Source: Cosmopolites sordidus
Lineage: Eukaryota; Arthropoda; Insecta; Coleoptera; Curculionidae
Direction of reading: 5' to 3'
Assembly: GCA_031761425.1 (NCBI GenBank)
Contig: JARFXV010000826.1
Span: 1 to 64,000 of the forward strand
Length of the DNA: 64,000 bases
Part shown: one piece after another, positions 9,027 to 18,904 of the stretch
Layout: every line of letters starts with the position of its first letter
How positions within the stretch are numbered: position 1 is the stretch's first letter
Position numbers and translations under genes: made by a program
Notes under the pieces: generated by a model
Database searches by the model: none
Told to the model about the DNA's origin: nothing
What the model saw: only the letters and a program-made list of their open reading frames with translations

Positions 9027-11660
9027 CACAACGTTCAACACATACTGATTTTTCAAAATTATCGATTCCTCTTCTACAATATTGTGGTTTTATTTCTGTT
9101 ACAGCAGTTTGTTCTCGCCACACTTTCGTTATTTCTGAGTAAGACCTCGTACACCGGCAAGACATTTTATCAGGAGATTTCAACCCGATTTAAGATCAAT
9201 GAAATATCGAACACCTAACATTCGTTTTTGGAGCAAATTTGAATTTAAGGTGAATATATATCGTTTGTGATTGGTCGTTTAGTGGGTCTGGATTGCCTTT
9301 CGATGAGGGTTTTCGTTCCTTATATTCGATAACGGCACACGATTGATATTTTATGTCGATCATCTAAGAGGGTTTTTCCCTGAATAATGGGGTTATCAAT
9401 ATGAAACTACCAGAAAAAAAAAATTCCTGAAAGAAACATATTTTTTTATCTCCAGTTCATCTTCATACGATGTTAAAACTTACATTTACACACTGATATT
9501 TTTCTAAAATATCTTCGTTCGTTTCTGTATGGTATATTTATGCGGCAGGAGATGGCAAGCTTGTAAAATTTTCTTAGTTTTTTTCGACGTCGTGATATGG
9601 AAGATGAAAACAAATAAAAAGGGCGGAGAGCGTGTTAAAAATAACTCTGTCTGAATGTATCTGTCGGAAATGGTTCGCGAAATCTAGTTAGTTTGATAGT
9701 TTCCGAGCTGGTAGTCCACAGGAAGTTGACTGCATTGAAATGAAGCTTCTGTTCGATCGGAATACACACCAAAACGTGAAAGACGTCGTATCTGCTTTGG
9801 AAATATTCGATATTGTGTTAATGGCTTTTGAAAACGTTGGGATGCATTTCTCGACTTAATGTTTGGATTGCGCTATGACCAACAAAAGATATACAGATAT
9901 ATATTGATTTATAAAATGCTTCCTAATCTTAAAATATGTATATTTTAACACTCCATCGATAGCTGAAAGAACAAATCATTTAAATTATTTTTAAATAAAT
10001 AAGCCGAGATTAATATCTAAAGTTTCCATTATATTATGAATTGTACGTATAATTGTTTCGGCACACAGTGCCTTTTTCAAATACAAAATTGTAATTTTAC
10101 ATTAATTTATTATTTATTATTATTTCTTAGTAATTATGTTTCAATTTTTTTCATTTTTATATTTTTTATTTGTTATTATGTTTATATTTTTTATTTGTTA
10201 TTACGTTCTAAATTTTGTTATGTTCCTATTTTGTTTTCATATTCTAATTAAAGTGGATTTCTGCCGTTTCATTTTGTTTCGAAAGACAAACGACGACGAC
10301 GTATCGGTTTCTGCCAAAAATCACATTAAAATAGAAAATATGGATTAACAAGAAAACCGTTAGAAATAAATTTTTTGATTTAAGATTGAATCATTATAGA
10401 AAAATGTTTACTTCGTTTAAGATACATTTGATTACGGTCAAAAATGTTCTTGAGTCCGAAATATTTGTCTTGTTTCAAATATTTTTTTCCTGCGTAGAGT
10501 TTAATATATCGTCGAGGAATGCGTCGAGACAATTGTTATACATCCAATTTTAAATATAGTGGAAATTTTAGATATTAATCTTTGTTTATTTATTTAATAT
10601 GATTCAATGTCATGTCGCAGTTTCTCAGTAGTTGATCCTTCGTAGTTTAGCTAAAAATCACATATTTTCCTAAAAACGAATGCGTGATTTTCAAAATTGG
10701 CCTGAAATCACCCGATAAAAATTTCAAATATATAAAAATTGGTCATAAACATAAAAGAACTGGGATACATGGCTCCGTAATATTCTCGTAAAACTTTTAT
10801 CCCAGTAAAATATAGTCCAAGTAAAGTAGAAGTACTGAAGCTGATGGCGTTATATTTATTGGGTGTTAAATTTTGTTTAAACTTCAGGAAATTTTTTATT
10901 TCCTCTAACGTCTTGCAGTTCGTTTTGCCTTAATCACCATTTATGTACAAGAAATTATTAAGCTCCCGCCAACATTAATTTCAGATTTCTTTACGCGCAT
11001 TTAAACGATCTCGTTGTAGTTAAAGCCGAAAATTGCAAACTGTCTGCCCTGTCGAACAAATCAAATTGTGCCGAATCGTCAGACGGTAACTTAAAAGCGA
11101 CAGTTTAGAAACGACCGGAGACATTTCCTATCGAAAACTCAGTTTAGGACCGAGGAGGTCGAATTGTTAGCCTTGCTAGTTGAGTTCGGAGTTGGACTGA
11201 TGCCAGAATGGCACTTTGGACAAAAATTTTCGCCGAATTTATTTGCTTCCTTTTGAAATAGTTTTAAAAGTCTAATTGAAACAAATATGAAAATCCGTTG
11301 GTATAGCAAAAAAACCCGGGTAACTAATCGTTTAAAATGAGGTATAACGATAACTACAAGTGATTATCCGGTTATTTTTATGTTATCTTCAAGAACAAAT
11401 AACACAGATCGACATGATTTTTATAATATTGCTGATAATGCTTCTTTTGCGTTTTATTTAGGTAGTTATTAAAACACCTTTTCACAGAATAGGCCTAGCA
11501 CGTCCCATTTTCAAGTACCTGCTTCTCCTTTATATCAAGGGATAATTGAAATTAGTTGTATCTGACTTTGAACTGGACAATGTACAGTTCATACCCCCTC
11601 TACAAGATCGTAGAGGGGGTATTTCCTCAGTATCCTACGAACATTTTTATTGTTTTCTAT
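9027..11660. other. No gene recognised
   Basis: AT-rich. At 10150-10205 a T-rich block of about 24 bp (TTTATTTGTTATTA core) is tandemly duplicated; the plus-strand frames at 10036-10348 are translations of this low-complexity DNA. 10970-11190 is less AT-rich and unique-looking, possibly host non-coding or an exon too short to recognise. Confidence 0.4.
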
Positions 11661-11663
11661 AGT

Positions 11664-11948
11664 TTAGTTTGTTTCTGTCTCGTTTACAATATAGTCCGTT
11701 TCAAGATATTTCGTTGCCCTTCGGCAAAATGTTAATTGTCCCAATAAGTCTTTGTCGCTTTCGTCAACACATTTGCTTTTACCAGAATCACTGCGGACTT
11801 TTGAAGACGTCTCCTCGGCTGCTGCATTTACATTAAGCCCCCTATTCAATAAATAAACATACACATTTTTAACAATTTGCTTAGCATCGGGCGATAAATG
11901 TTTTCTTTTAAAATTAGCACTACCTGAGGCACAATGATCATAATCCAT
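11664..11948 (-). pseudogene. IS630/Tc1-type transposase N-terminal fragment
   Basis: The minus-strand frame opens with KRKHLSPDAKQIVKNVYVYLL, which resembles the first helix of an insect IS630-like transposase family (a Ser/Cys-Pro-Asp/Glu, Lys-Gln, Val-Tyr pattern). It then shows EETSSKVRSDSGKS and DKDLLGQLTF segments with the usual second helix mostly lost. No catalytic domain follows. The fragment at 18905-19785 may represent the other half of this type. Confidence 0.45.
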
Positions 11949-12237
11949 CCAAGAACGTCACATTTTTAACTAAAAATTCGATCGAAATTATGGAACCGCA
12001 CTGTTTAAGAAAAGAATGCGAACTAAACTAAAATATTTCGAAACTACTAAACCAGGTATAAAATTTATTTTATCTTTTTTCCTGATATTTTATTAGGCCC
12101 GGCCCTGTTTACGTTTTTTGCAACTTTGCCGGGTTTCGTTATGGCAGGGGTTGTTAAAAGTTTATTGCAGACAATCAGTCAACGATATATTTTGAAATGT
12201 ACTGTACAGTTAAATGTTAAAGTCGATTTAATATAAA

Positions 12238-12600
12238 ATGGCAAGTTCTAGTGGTCGATTTTGCAAAAATCTAGTGGATAAGTTTTGTTATATATCCGCA
12301 CGATTTATTTTAAAGTCACAAGCTAGATCTATATCCGAGGAAGTCAAAAAAGACTATATTTTATATTTTAAGTGCCAAATTGTAGATCAAGATAAAAGTT
12401 GGGCTCCTCACGTTTGCTGTATGTGTCACGTGAATTTAGTGAAGTCAGTGAATTTAGCAAGGAAAATTCTATGCTGTTTCCTGTTCCTATGGTGTGGAGA
12501 GAACCTACTGACCTTTTAAAAGATTGCTACTTTTGTATCGCTAAAACAGAAGGGATTTCAAAAAAGCAACTCAGATTTCGACAAGACAAACGCCTCTGAC
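12238..12600 (+). pseudogene. N-terminal part of a conserved arthropod gene family, frameshifted
   Basis: Frame one (12238-12480) reads RFCKNLVDKFCYISARF, then CQIVDQDKSWAPHVCCMCHVNL. A frameshift near 12440 moves to SMLFPVPMVWREPTD followed by DCYFCIAKTEGISKK. The Cys pairs (CCMC; CYFC) suggest metal binding. From recall of predicted arthropod proteins this segment belongs to the N-terminus of the same multicopy family whose C-terminal half lies at 12950-13672. Here it sits outside the transposon termini that bound that half. It is broken by the frameshift and lacks the middle of the protein. Confidence 0.6.
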
Positions 12601-12724
12601 TTCTTACTGCTTTCTGTTACCAGTGCTCGATTATTTTTATCTAAATGGTCTTTCAAACTGAGTAGTTTTTTAAATTCTGGAATAAAACACAGAATTTGCG
12701 TTGATTTCAAAAATATTTTTATTG

Positions 12725-12728
12725 ATAA
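12725..12728. repeat. Putative 4-bp target duplication ATAA (left)
   Basis: ATAA immediately outside the left CACTGGGG terminus, repeated at 14038-14041. Confidence 0.5.
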
Positions 12729-14037
12729 CACTGGGGAACAATTTGAAAAATAATTTCTGTCGAGTTCGATATTTAAGCTGTTTTATACGTAAATTGACAT
12801 GCTAATTCCAAAACTTTATTTAGTTTTTTTCTATCACGTCAAGTTTTTTCTCTACAGTTGTTGCGAATTCGACTAAGCTTGGCGAATCACAGAAGTCACT
12901 ACTGCTCTCCTACCGGCGAACCTTCTTCGACCTAGGAGTGGGGGCGTGAGTGACGTTGCGTCATGCAAAACTAGTTCGGTCAATTACACATGAGATCTGC
13001 GTATCTGCGATCAACATCTGTGTTGACCTTAAAATGGTCTGTTTCCTTCTTGGCCAGCAACGCGGGTACACCAAGTATCCCTGTTTTTTGTGCATGTGGG
13101 ACAGCAGAGCTCGTGAGAAGCATTGGGTGCAATCGAACTGGCCGTCAAGATCTAACCTAAGACCTGGTGATCCAAACATTTTAAATCAGCCACTAGTCGA
13201 CAGAAAAAACATTGTATTTCCGCCTTTGTGTATAAAACAAGGTCTCATGAAGCAATTTGTTAAGGCTTTGTCAACTGAAGGAGACTGCTTTAAGTATATC
13301 ATTTCGGCATTCCCTAGCCTGTCATACGAAAAGATAAAGGCTGGTGTGTTTGATGGTCCACAGATTCGACAACTCGTTAAAGATGAAAATTTCACTGAAA
13401 CAATGACCGAACTTGAATGGAATGCTTGGTTGGCTTTTAAAAATATTGTTAAAGACTTTCTTGGAAATACACGAGCCCCGAATTACATCGAAATTGTTCA
13501 ACAACTCTTGGAGAGCTTTAAAAAGCTTGGTTGCAACATGAGCATCAAACTGCATTTCTTACATAGACATCTTGCTAACTTCCCAGAAAATCTTGGTGCT
13601 GTTAGTGATGAACAGGGCGAGCGATTCCACCAAGATCTAAAGGTTATGGAAGCGCTGTTACAAGGTAGATAGGATATCAGTATGATAGCTGACTACTGTT
13701 GGAAGCATCAAGCGAGAATGTCCACAAACTGAACACTCCAGGAAAAGCTATAAGAAGAAATTTTTACCATAATATCTTTTATTTATTTTTTGAATAAACA
13801 CAATTTAACTTTTAATAATATGTTAACCTCTGTAATAGTAAAATATTCTAATCTATTTGGTCAGATCTCACCTTATCTCCTTTCGTATGTACACTTTTAA
13901 GGTAAAATGAGGGGTATGCTGTAGCTTAAGAACTTGACGTGATAGAGAAAAAGTGTGAATATTTTTGAATTCAGAGATGAAATATTAGTCAAAAACAAGT
14001 CACAGATCCAAGTTAACAAAATTGCTGTTCCCCAGTG
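12729..14037 (+). mobile_element. DNA transposon with CACTGGGGAACA termini, copy 1
   Basis: The termini are CACTGGGGAACA (12729-12740) and its inverse TGTTCCCCAGTG (14026-14037). The subterminal regions (12741-12835 and 13750-14025) are nearly identical to those of copy 2 at 39970-41396, so the boundaries are confirmed by two independent insertions. Length 1309 bp. The interior carries only the C-terminal half of the conserved gene (12950-13672); copy 2 keeps a little more upstream sequence, so copy 1 is an internally deleted derivative. CAC ends with a 4-bp duplication would be compatible with the CMC (CACTA/Mirage/Chapaev) group, but the encoded protein is not one I can place there. Confidence 0.82.
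12950..13672 (+). CDS. Conserved arthropod protein, C-terminal half; candidate transposase
   Basis: An open frame of 240 residues, in-frame from about 12990 with the conserved family. Recognisable blocks are VCFLLGQQRGYTKYPCFLCMWDSR (residues 30-53) with a Cys-x2-Cys pair, NIVFPPLCIKQGLMKQFVKAL (87-107), AGVFDGPQIRQL (131-142) and GCNMSIKLHFLHRHLANFPENLG followed by VSDEQGERFHQD (about 194-229). In fuller relatives a conserved Asp precedes LLGQQ; here that position falls in VDLKM. An Asp in a beta-strand, a zinc-binding CxxC and an EQGE helix resemble the order of an RNase H-fold (DDE) transposase core. That is inference, not an established assignment. The start is not real: the N-terminus is deleted, and a stop at 13670 truncates the end (the sequence continues as a DYCWK-like remnant). 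Confidence 0.6.
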   Translation: MTLRHAKLVRSITHEICVSAINICVDLKMVCFLLGQQRGYTKYPCFLCMWDSRAREKHWVQSNWPSRSNLRPGDPNILNQPLVDRKNIVFPPLCIKQGLMKQFVKALSTEGDCFKYIISAFPSLSYEKIKAGVFDGPQIRQLVKDENFTETMTELEWNAWLAFKNIVKDFLGNTRAPNYIEIVQQLLESFKKLGCNMSIKLHFLHRHLANFPENLGAVSDEQGERFHQDLKVMEALLQGR

Positions 14038-14041
14038 ATAA
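14038..14041. repeat. Putative 4-bp target duplication ATAA (right)
   Basis: ATAA immediately outside the right terminus, matching 12725-12728. Confidence 0.5.
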
Positions 14042-14119
14042 TTGGAGCAGAGTGCCTGACATTAAACATGAAAGACAATATATGCCCAATGGCCGCCTCT
14101 TGCTGCTCCACAGACGTCC

Positions 14120-14610
14120 ACTCTTTTGTCAAAATTTTTAATGACATTTTGACATAACTGTAGCTCTATCTCATCAGTGACTCTATTCGAGGATTTCATC
14201 CTTTAATTCAAGAATCGATTGGGGATTGTTCTTAGAGATCTGGCTTTCCACGGAAAAAAAATAGTCCAACGGTGTCAAATCAGATGAACTTGGTGGCCAA
14301 CTAACTTCACTGTTGCTTGTAATAACTAGTTCAGGAAATTTTTCGAAGTGAGGTGTATCACCACACCATTTACAGTTACAGCTTCGCCACCAGCATTCTG
14401 AAAGATATACTGTCCAATTACACATCCTGACCATGATACACACCAAACAGTGACTCGTTTAAGATGTAAAGGTTTCTCATGAATCAACCGTGAATTTTCC
14501 TCAGCCTAAATACGACAATTTTGTTTATTAACATACCCACCAATTTCAAAACGTGCCTCATCTGAAAAGATGATTTTTTGGGAAAAATCGTCCTTTACAA
14601 CTCTCGAAGT
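14120..14610 (-). pseudogene. mariner-superfamily transposase fragment (DLTPLDYF type)
   Basis: The minus strand gives, in order, an FEIGG (residue from a VNKQN-type catalytic segment) near 14550, WTVYLSECWWRSCNCKWC (14410-14360), then WPPSSSDLTPLDYFFSVESQI, the box with the last catalytic Asp (14290-14250), and QSILELKDEILE. The central part with the second Asp is shortened. This is a lineage distinct from the SPDLAP mariners, with further copies at 16040, 31140, 41850, 50530 and 52930. Frameshifted and lacking termini. Confidence 0.7.
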
Positions 14611-15200
14611 TCATACTAAAATCGTTCGGAAATGAATATATTCAATTTATTGTTTTTTGGGTATTGTTTTCAAGTATATTGATTATTTAATCTTACTGTC
14701 TTTTTTATATTTTCTGAATAAATTATATAATTAAAATTATTGCACGCTTTTTTCAATTAAAAAACAAACGTGTATTATGAATGACGTACATTTTTTATTT
14801 AACTAATTATTTAACACTAGAAGCTGGAAAAATAACTTGCAACTTAATAATTATCAGAAATTAATAGCAGAATAATTTTAATACTATTTTTGAACAGAAA
14901 AAATTATAACAATGGTGAGGATTTGAACCCCAAACTGTTACGTTGGCACGTCATAAAAAGTTTAAATTGATGCCTTGGGGACACGTGAGATGGCGCCACC
15001 GCTTGATACATTTCCCATCGTCCCTTGTAGGATTAGAATACCTTCTTATATATTTTCTTAGACCTGGGCAAATTCGCCATCTGTGTTTTATTCAAAGATT
15101 TAAAAGACCGCTCAATCTGTAAGATCCGCTATTACCTTGTTTTATTTATTTTAAATCCTTCTAGCCAATTCCATATGTTTCAATCTATCATATTCCATAT
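14611..15200. other. No gene recognised
   Basis: AT-rich. 14914-14935 contains GGATTTGAACCCC, which resembles an inverted tRNA T-arm, but no acceptor or anticodon arm could be built around it. Confidence 0.4.
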
Positions 15201-15215
15201 GATAGTTTGAAACAT

Positions 15216-15307
15216 ATCCTGATGCTACTAACATGGTTGGCGAAACGGGCGTCGAGACGTTTAAAAAAGCGATTTGGGTGTTTAGTGATAAATCTCTTGG
15301 AGTTTAA
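15216..15307 (+). ncRNA. Hammerhead-like motif in a Penelope-type end, decayed
   Basis: Plus strand: CUGAUG (15219-15224, the next A missing), a stem II UAAC...GUUGGC with loop AUG, GAAAC (15242-15246), loop GGGC, GUC then GAG. The GTGTTTAGTGATAAATCTCTT block that follows (15279-15299) is the same family end as at 1985-2132 and 33925-33962. The missing A9 equivalent in the core should abolish activity. Confidence 0.5.
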
Positions 15308-15309
15308 TG

Positions 15310-16040
15310 ATTTTAGGTCAATGAATGTGACTTTTTATTTCATATGCGTCTTCTTGCAACTCGATTCAAAAACTATTCAATTTAAAAACTAAAAAAAAAA
15401 TTAAATGTTAAATATTTTACCTTTCGAGGTCTTCCATATCGTTGGCGAGAATCTCATCCAAAAACAAAAATCGTTTCGCGCCGAGATAAGTAACACGAGC
15501 AACCTAAAGCCTGACCAAAAACTTTCGTCAAAAATCTTCGGAAAGGATCAGAACTTCATAAGGCGTAACGGTTTCGGTGAGGGATGGAAACTGTCGCGCT
15601 GGTGGAGAATGAAAGATGAATTTTTCATAGGACAGGAGAAATATCCGGAAATATGCAAGCCACGTCCGCGAAGTCGGTGTCCTGGATAGACTTTTAAACT
15701 GGACGATGGTCAATTGAGGTCGCAACATTAAGGGTTTGTGACAGGGTTGTTTTCCTTGGGCAGGATAGGTGTAGAGTGACAAGAAAATCGTTAATATAAT
15801 TACTGTTTTATGTTAATACCATAGCGTTATATAGCGGGCTTTAATATTTGGGTTTTTAAGACACAGAAATAGAGCAAGAGTTACCAAACAATTAGGCACG
15901 TGCCTAAATTTGAGGCACGTTCATTCAGTTAATTGTATGTGGCGATCTATTAAAGCAAAAACGTTGTCACATTTTCTGGGTTGTGGATATGAACATACTT
16001 TCCGTTCAGTCGATATTTGTTAAAAGTCGGCCAAAAGTGT
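15310..16040. other. Unassigned; one 94-residue frame
   Basis: The plus-strand frame at 15405-15689 (94 residues) lies in DNA richer in CpG than its surroundings and encodes a basic, Trp-rich tail (EGWKLSRWWRMKDEFF). No homologous family is recognised. It could be a host exon or an unnamed repeat. Confidence 0.25.
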
Positions 16041-16865
16041 AATAACAGGTCTTTCAAATTGAGCAGTTTTTATTTTAATTCTTAAATAAAACACAGATGG
16101 CGTTGTGAATTTGCCTAGGACTAGTCTCATTTTAGAAGTGTAATGTATGACATTTATAAAAATGGAGTCGTACACAATATAACAACGCCTTAAAATTGTT
16201 GAATTATTTTATGAAAATGGACGTTCAGTGAAAAATGTTTTTAAAAAATTGCGTGATGTTTACGGTTTGCACAATCATCGATCTGAATCTGCATTATCAA
16301 TCGAATTGTTCAGAAATTTCAAAAAACTGATTCAGCGGAAGATAAAAGAAGAGCAATATACAGTCGCAGTGGTCGTTCACAAGAGCATATTGATTGAAGA
16401 CTCAGAAAACTCAATTAGTCGACCTTCACAACCATTTGGACTCCTTGAATCTACAACATAGAACAACTTTGAAGGCATATAAGGTTCAAATAACACAGGA
16501 ACTAAAGCTAAATGGTCAGGAGGTGTAGATGGACCGTATTTCTTTCAGAATGGTATGGGTTAAGCTGTAACTGTGAATGGTGTGATAAACCTCACTCTGC
16601 TAATGATACAATTGATTTATTGAGAGAAATATTTTCTGGACGAGTTATTGTGAGAAACAGTGATGTTAATTGGCCACAAGTTCATGTGATTTGACAGCGC
16701 TGGACCATTTTCTTTGGGGTTACGTTAAAATCCAAGTCTATAAGAACAACCCACAATCGATTCTTGAACTAAACTACGAAATTATTCGAGTCGTTGGTGA
16801 GAGAGAGCTACGATTATGCCAAAACGTCATCTAAAGTTTTAACCAAAGAGTGGAGTTGTAAGAGG
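16040..16865 (+). pseudogene. mariner-superfamily transposase (DLTALDHF type), internally deleted
   Basis: The upstream block GGTCTTTCAAATTGAGCAG (16048-16066) resembles GGTCTTTCAAACTGAGTAG at 12642-12660 and is probably the terminus. The N-terminal frame (16195-16420) shows the helix VEFYENGRSVKN-like then VFKKLRDVYGLHNHRSESA. 16440-16505 gives the HTH end. It then jumps into the catalytic C-terminal part: WTVFLSEW, then DTIDLLREIFSGRVIVRNSDVNWP, and DLTALDHFLWGYVK (16694-16735), which carries the third catalytic Asp. The segment with the first two catalytic Asp residues is deleted, and several frames are needed to read through. Confidence 0.72.
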
Positions 16866-16869
16866 TGGT

Positions 16870-17462
16870 CATGTAGCAGGACTTGTCTTTTGTGTTTGAA
16901 TGTTGGGCCCTTTGAAACCAACCCTTGCTTCCCAAAAATGTTTCGTCGCCTCCACCTGCCCCCTTAAAACCAAAAATTGATTTTGATTGTAGTTCAAAGA
17001 GCTCTAACACGCTCTAACAAGACATGCTTGTAACAGCATGTTTGTCCATTTTCCATTCGCCGAATAACTTCCTTTTTTGTTTCTAGAGAGATAGATTGCC
17101 GGGCCTTTATTGATAACCCTCCTTTATTTTTAACTGAGGTAGCCGATACTTGATGGAAATTCATTTTAAAAAAGTTAATATCTAAAAATGTCAACTATAT
17201 TTAATTCCACTATATTTTTAATTCCCATTTATCCATTAATTCCACTATTCCACTATATTTTTAAATTAGTGGAAATTTTTAGATATTAACCCTCCTTTAT
17301 TCTTGTATACGTGGACAGATTTATATTTTAATATATTTATTTTAATATTAACTTAATGTAAATCTATACATACCCTACAAAATGAAGCAAAAAACATAAA
17401 TATATTCATTAAAAATATTTGTTTTACCGAATGTACGTAATGAGACCATGACCATGGTCTCA

Positions 17463-17463
<1 letters not shown>
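16870..17463. other. No gene recognised
   Basis: AT-rich. A block around 17190-17290 repeats TCCACTATATTTTTAA-like segments (at 17206, 17242 and 17253) as a local degenerate tandem repeat. Confidence 0.4.

Positions 17464-17548
<85 letters not shown>
17464..17548. repeat. (TA)n microsatellite
   Basis: Joins unassigned sequence to the downstream break of the RTE slice 17549-17817. Confidence 0.95.
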
Positions 17549-17550
<2 letters not shown>

Positions 17551-17814
17551 GCTCTTAAACGCTATGTTGAGCCTAGCAAATGCCTGCCAGCCACATTTAA
17601 CACGCCGTTCCACCTCCCGGGCGGTACTCCCCTCCATTGAAATCCTCTGCCCAAGATATATAAAGCTGTCCACAATCTCTAAATCCCTTCCTAAAACTGA
17701 AATTCTTCTGTCCTGAGCGAAGTTATTGAACATAACCTGACTCTTTTTCAGGTATATTTTCAAGCCAAATGGTTCGCCAGCCCTTTGGCAGTTCTTGTAT
17801 GCGTCTTTGCAGCT

Positions 17815-17817
<3 letters not shown>
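17549..17817 (-). pseudogene. RTE retrotransposon internal slice, both ends capped by (TA)n
   Basis: 269 bp matching the region of copy 221-1255 that encodes QRAGEPFGLK through IYLGQRISMEGSTAREVE and RLNIAFKSR (just after the FADD box). Neither end is a natural element end: it begins after GGAGCTGC and finishes before the LPLCLKRK segment. A long reading frame exists only because (TA)n on both sides is translated as Ile-Tyr. Confidence 0.9.

Positions 17818-17889
<72 letters not shown>
17818..17889. repeat. (TA)n microsatellite
   Basis: Lies between the RTE slice and the C-terminal break of the Penelope fragment 17890-18480. Confidence 0.95.
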
Positions 17890-17891
<2 letters not shown>

Positions 17892-18480
17892 AATACATTA
17901 GACTCTTTATAATCGATCTTTAGAATCGGGAACCACATTGAATTTAAATCTATCGAAGTCATAGCAATACATTTATTTTTATTTAAATTAATAGTTTTTA
18001 TTTAGCAGTTTCTTTTAATCTTCTGTATTTTGTTATCGATTCTTTTAATACCGTTTTGGAATTATTCCAATTGATTTTATGACCCGATTCTCATGCGTGT
18101 TGACAAATTCTAGATTTATTAAAATCGCCCTTTCTAACAAGGTTTTTATTCTCTTTTATTCTAACATCTAACGGTCTAGATGTCTCACCTATACAGAATT
18201 TTCCACATTCGCAGGGAATTTTATAAACCACATTTTTGGTATTTTGTTGTGTGTTGTTTGGTTTAGTTTTTGTTAATAGAGATCTAAGAGTATTTTTTGT
18301 TTTAAATGTCATTGTTATGTTGTATTTATTTTCTACTCTTTTAATTGTGTCAGAAATACCGTGGATATAAGGAATTGTGAGGTTAATTGTTTGAGAGTTA
18401 TTAATAACTTGTCTGTTTTGTCTGGTATCAAAAGTTTTGAACGATTTATCTATAAAGTTTTTTCGACAGTTGCCGACAAA
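17890..18480 (-). pseudogene. Penelope-like element, GIY-YIG endonuclease end
   Basis: The minus frame 18525-18091 encodes the linker KSFKTFDTRQNRQ, a conserved segment (NLTIPYIHGISDTI), then the GIY-YIG domain VVYKIPCECGKFCIGETSRPLDVRIKE. The usual YIG reads CIG here. It continues, after a frameshift near 18090, to WNNSKTVLKESV...MTSIDLNS near 17940. It is nearly the same sequence as the plus-strand copy at 47309-48455. The reverse transcriptase half is absent, and the C-terminus is cut by (TA)n at 17889. Confidence 0.85.
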
Positions 18481-18904
18481 GTGCAAAAACAGTTGCACGT
18501 CATTGATGACGCTATTAATAATCATTCAATATGTAAGAATGTATGAAATAAATTTCAAATTTAGAGCTGGATTCGGTTGGCAGCATATGCGACGTTGTCG
18601 AGTTTCAAATTTTTCAAAAAAAAAACCAAAAACTTTTATAAGAACTACCACAGTGTTATAATTGTGAGTGTCTCGCCTGTAAAATGTCAAATAATTTTAA
18701 TAGTCATTAAGATAGGGTAGTTTTACTAAAAGGGTTATCAATACTGTAGCTTTAGATATAACTTCTATTAACAGACTATATCTATAACAGACTATACCCA
18801 TATGTAGTTTATACGTATGCACTCACAGTTTAATTGTCATGACAGCATGTAACTTTGAATTCCTGACATGAGCAATTAAAAGAGAAACAACTATTGAACG
18901 GATG

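Noticed and set aside
10036..10348. Hydrophobic plus-strand frames resembling membrane proteins
   Set aside because: They arise from a T-rich, locally duplicated block; codons are almost all TTT, TTA and ATT.
14914..14990. Possible tRNA on the minus strand (GGGGTTCAAATCC T-arm-like)
   Set aside because: A T-arm can be drawn, but no matching acceptor stem, D-arm or anticodon arm exists at the right distances.
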